Source of the DNA: Neolewinella xylanilytica
GTDB taxonomy: Bacteria; Bacteroidota; Bacteroidia; Chitinophagales; Saprospiraceae
NCBI RefSeq assembly: GCF_002934605.1
Contig: NZ_PTJC01000005.1
Coordinates: forward strand, 2,108,001-2,172,000
Reading direction: 5' to 3'
Length of the DNA stretch: 64,000 nt
The notes below the pieces were generated by a model. That model did not search any database. It was not told where the DNA came from and saw only the letters and a list, made by a program, of their open reading frames with translations. The position numbers were made by a program, and so were the translations under genes. Positions 63,280-64,000 of the stretch are shown piece by piece; positions within the stretch are counted from its first letter, which is position 1; each line of letters starts with the position of its first letter.

Positions 63280-63891
63280 ATGAGGAGGCGGATGGAGCTT
63301 ATCGGTGCGCTGCTGGCCTGGACCGCGGTAATCGTTCAGTTCGTTTTGATGATCGCCAACCGCCAGGCCGGGGTGGGGGAGACCGTCGTCCGCTTTTTCA
63401 GCTACTTTACCATACTGACCAACACCCTGGTAGCGGTCTACTTTACCTATCGATTGACGGGCGCTCGCGGTACCTTCAACCGTCCTGGCGCTGTTACGGC
63501 GATCACGGCCTTTATTCTGATCGTCGGTATCGTGTACCAACTCGTGCTGCGGGGGATCTGGACCCCGACGGGGCTGCAACGGATCGTTGACGAACTCCTG
63601 CATTCTGTCAACCCGGTGTACGTGTTGCTCTACTTCTACCTTTTTTCCGGCCGGGAAGATTACCAGCTGCGCGGGATAGGGCCCTGGTTGCTCTATCCGG
63701 TGGTCTACTTCGGCTTCGTACTGCTCCGAGGCGGCGTTTCCGGCTTTTATCCGTACCCTTTCGTGGACGTCACTACCCTTGGCTACGGTTCCGTAGTGGT
63801 GAATTTCGCGCTGCTCACGGTTTTCGCCTTGTTGCTGATCGGCTTACTCGTTGGTTTGGGACGGTGGAAAAGGGCAGCGCGGCCAGGCTGA
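63280..63891 (+). CDS. Pr6Pr-family membrane protein
   Basis: A 203-residue protein with six hydrophobic helices (for example ELIGALLAWTAVIVQFVLMI, FFSYFTILTNTLVAVYFTY, LLTVFALLLIGLLVGL). The FxYFTxxTN motif and the VNPVYVLLYFYLF region match the FAR-17a/AIG1-like Pr6Pr group. Its role is unknown; relatives in other organisms are lipid or light-related enzymes. A -7-like TATCTTTC lies 20 bases before the start. Located in the cytoplasmic membrane. Confidence 0.8.
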   Translation: MRRRMELIGALLAWTAVIVQFVLMIANRQAGVGETVVRFFSYFTILTNTLVAVYFTYRLTGARGTFNRPGAVTAITAFILIVGIVYQLVLRGIWTPTGLQRIVDELLHSVNPVYVLLYFYLFSGREDYQLRGIGPWLLYPVVYFGFVLLRGGVSGFYPYPFVDVTTLGYGSVVVNFALLTVFALLLIGLLVGLGRWKRAARPG

Positions 63892-63963
63892 GGGGGCGCC
63901 GGAGCGCGGGTGAAAAGCCAGCGGCCGCCGGGACGCAGTATCTTCCCCGCGAAAAGCCATTCC

Positions 63964-64000
63964 ATGCGCTACCCGATTGCCTTCTTGTTCCTGGTACTTT
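63964..64000 (+). CDS. Start of a secreted protein, cut by the window end
   Basis: From the ATG at 63964 the 12 visible codons read MRYPIAFLFLVL, the beginning of a signal peptide. A TATCTTCC box lies 16 bases upstream. Nothing more can be said because the gene continues outside the window. Confidence 0.5.
   Translation, partial: MRYPIAFLFLVL

Overview
The window is an ordinary chromosomal segment of a high-GC, gliding member of the Bacteroidota, most likely close to Lewinella/Neolewinella (Saprospiria). The reasons are many TonB-dependent/PF14905-type outer-membrane receptors, a TonB receptor paired with a DUF4249 lipoprotein, a GldH gliding lipoprotein, a LytTR/LytS-type two-component pair, a short Bacteroidota-style primary sigma factor, glutaminyl-tRNA synthetase, and exact matches to the Bacteroidota -7 promoter box TAnnTTTG before several genes. 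The genus is inference. I saw no rRNA, tRNA, CRISPR, insertion sequence or prophage.

Layout. Bases 1-4 kb: tail of a DUF1593 protein, a histidine kinase/response regulator pair, and a surface barrel protein. 4-7.6 kb: dnaE. 7.6-8.1 kb: two tandem-repeat arrays. 8.1-13.8 kb: small proteins, then FAH hydrolase - RidA - a D-serine-dehydratase-like PLP enzyme, a membrane dipeptidase and an RluA pseudouridine synthase. 13.9-17.2 kb: TonB receptor + DUF4249 lipoprotein. 17.3-18.0 kb: decayed gene remnants (ion channel, DUF6624). 18.2-20.6 kb: two paralogous barrel proteins. 20.7-23.9 kb: a BlaI repressor with three operator boxes and an M56 peptidase fused to ankyrin repeats. 23.9-32.2 kb: three PF14905-type receptors and a MmcQ/YjbR protein. 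32.2-40.5 kb: housekeeping genes (purE, glnS, SUI1 factor, DUF983, primary sigma factor, grpE-dnaJ-gldH, a Nudix regulator) and a secreted protein. 40.5-44.4 kb: sortilin-like propeller and murQ. 44.3-49.8 kb, minus strand: a compact operon of AAA+ ATPase, divergent MscS-like channel, cation/proton antiporter and alpha/beta hydrolase. 50.0-54.8 kb: manganese catalase, two paralogous lipoproteins, two paralogous small secreted proteins. 54.9-64 kb: another receptor, DUF4328, DUF3224, M48 peptidase, luciferase-like monooxygenase, GH16 laminarinase-like lipoprotein, Pr6Pr membrane protein, and the first codons of a secreted protein.

Most unusual loci: the BlaI/M56-ankyrin pair, where ankyrin repeats sit where BlaR1 has its beta-lactam sensor and three TACGA-type palindromes cover the promoter; and the AAA+/MscS/antiporter operon, which looks like an uncharacterised membrane or ion-homeostasis module. 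Non-coding curiosities are a 31-bp dimeric tandem array, an 8-bp array, a 7-bp array beside the BlaI operators, and a perfect 23-bp-arm palindrome before purE. Functions are assigned by recognising family motifs by eye; no database search was possible.
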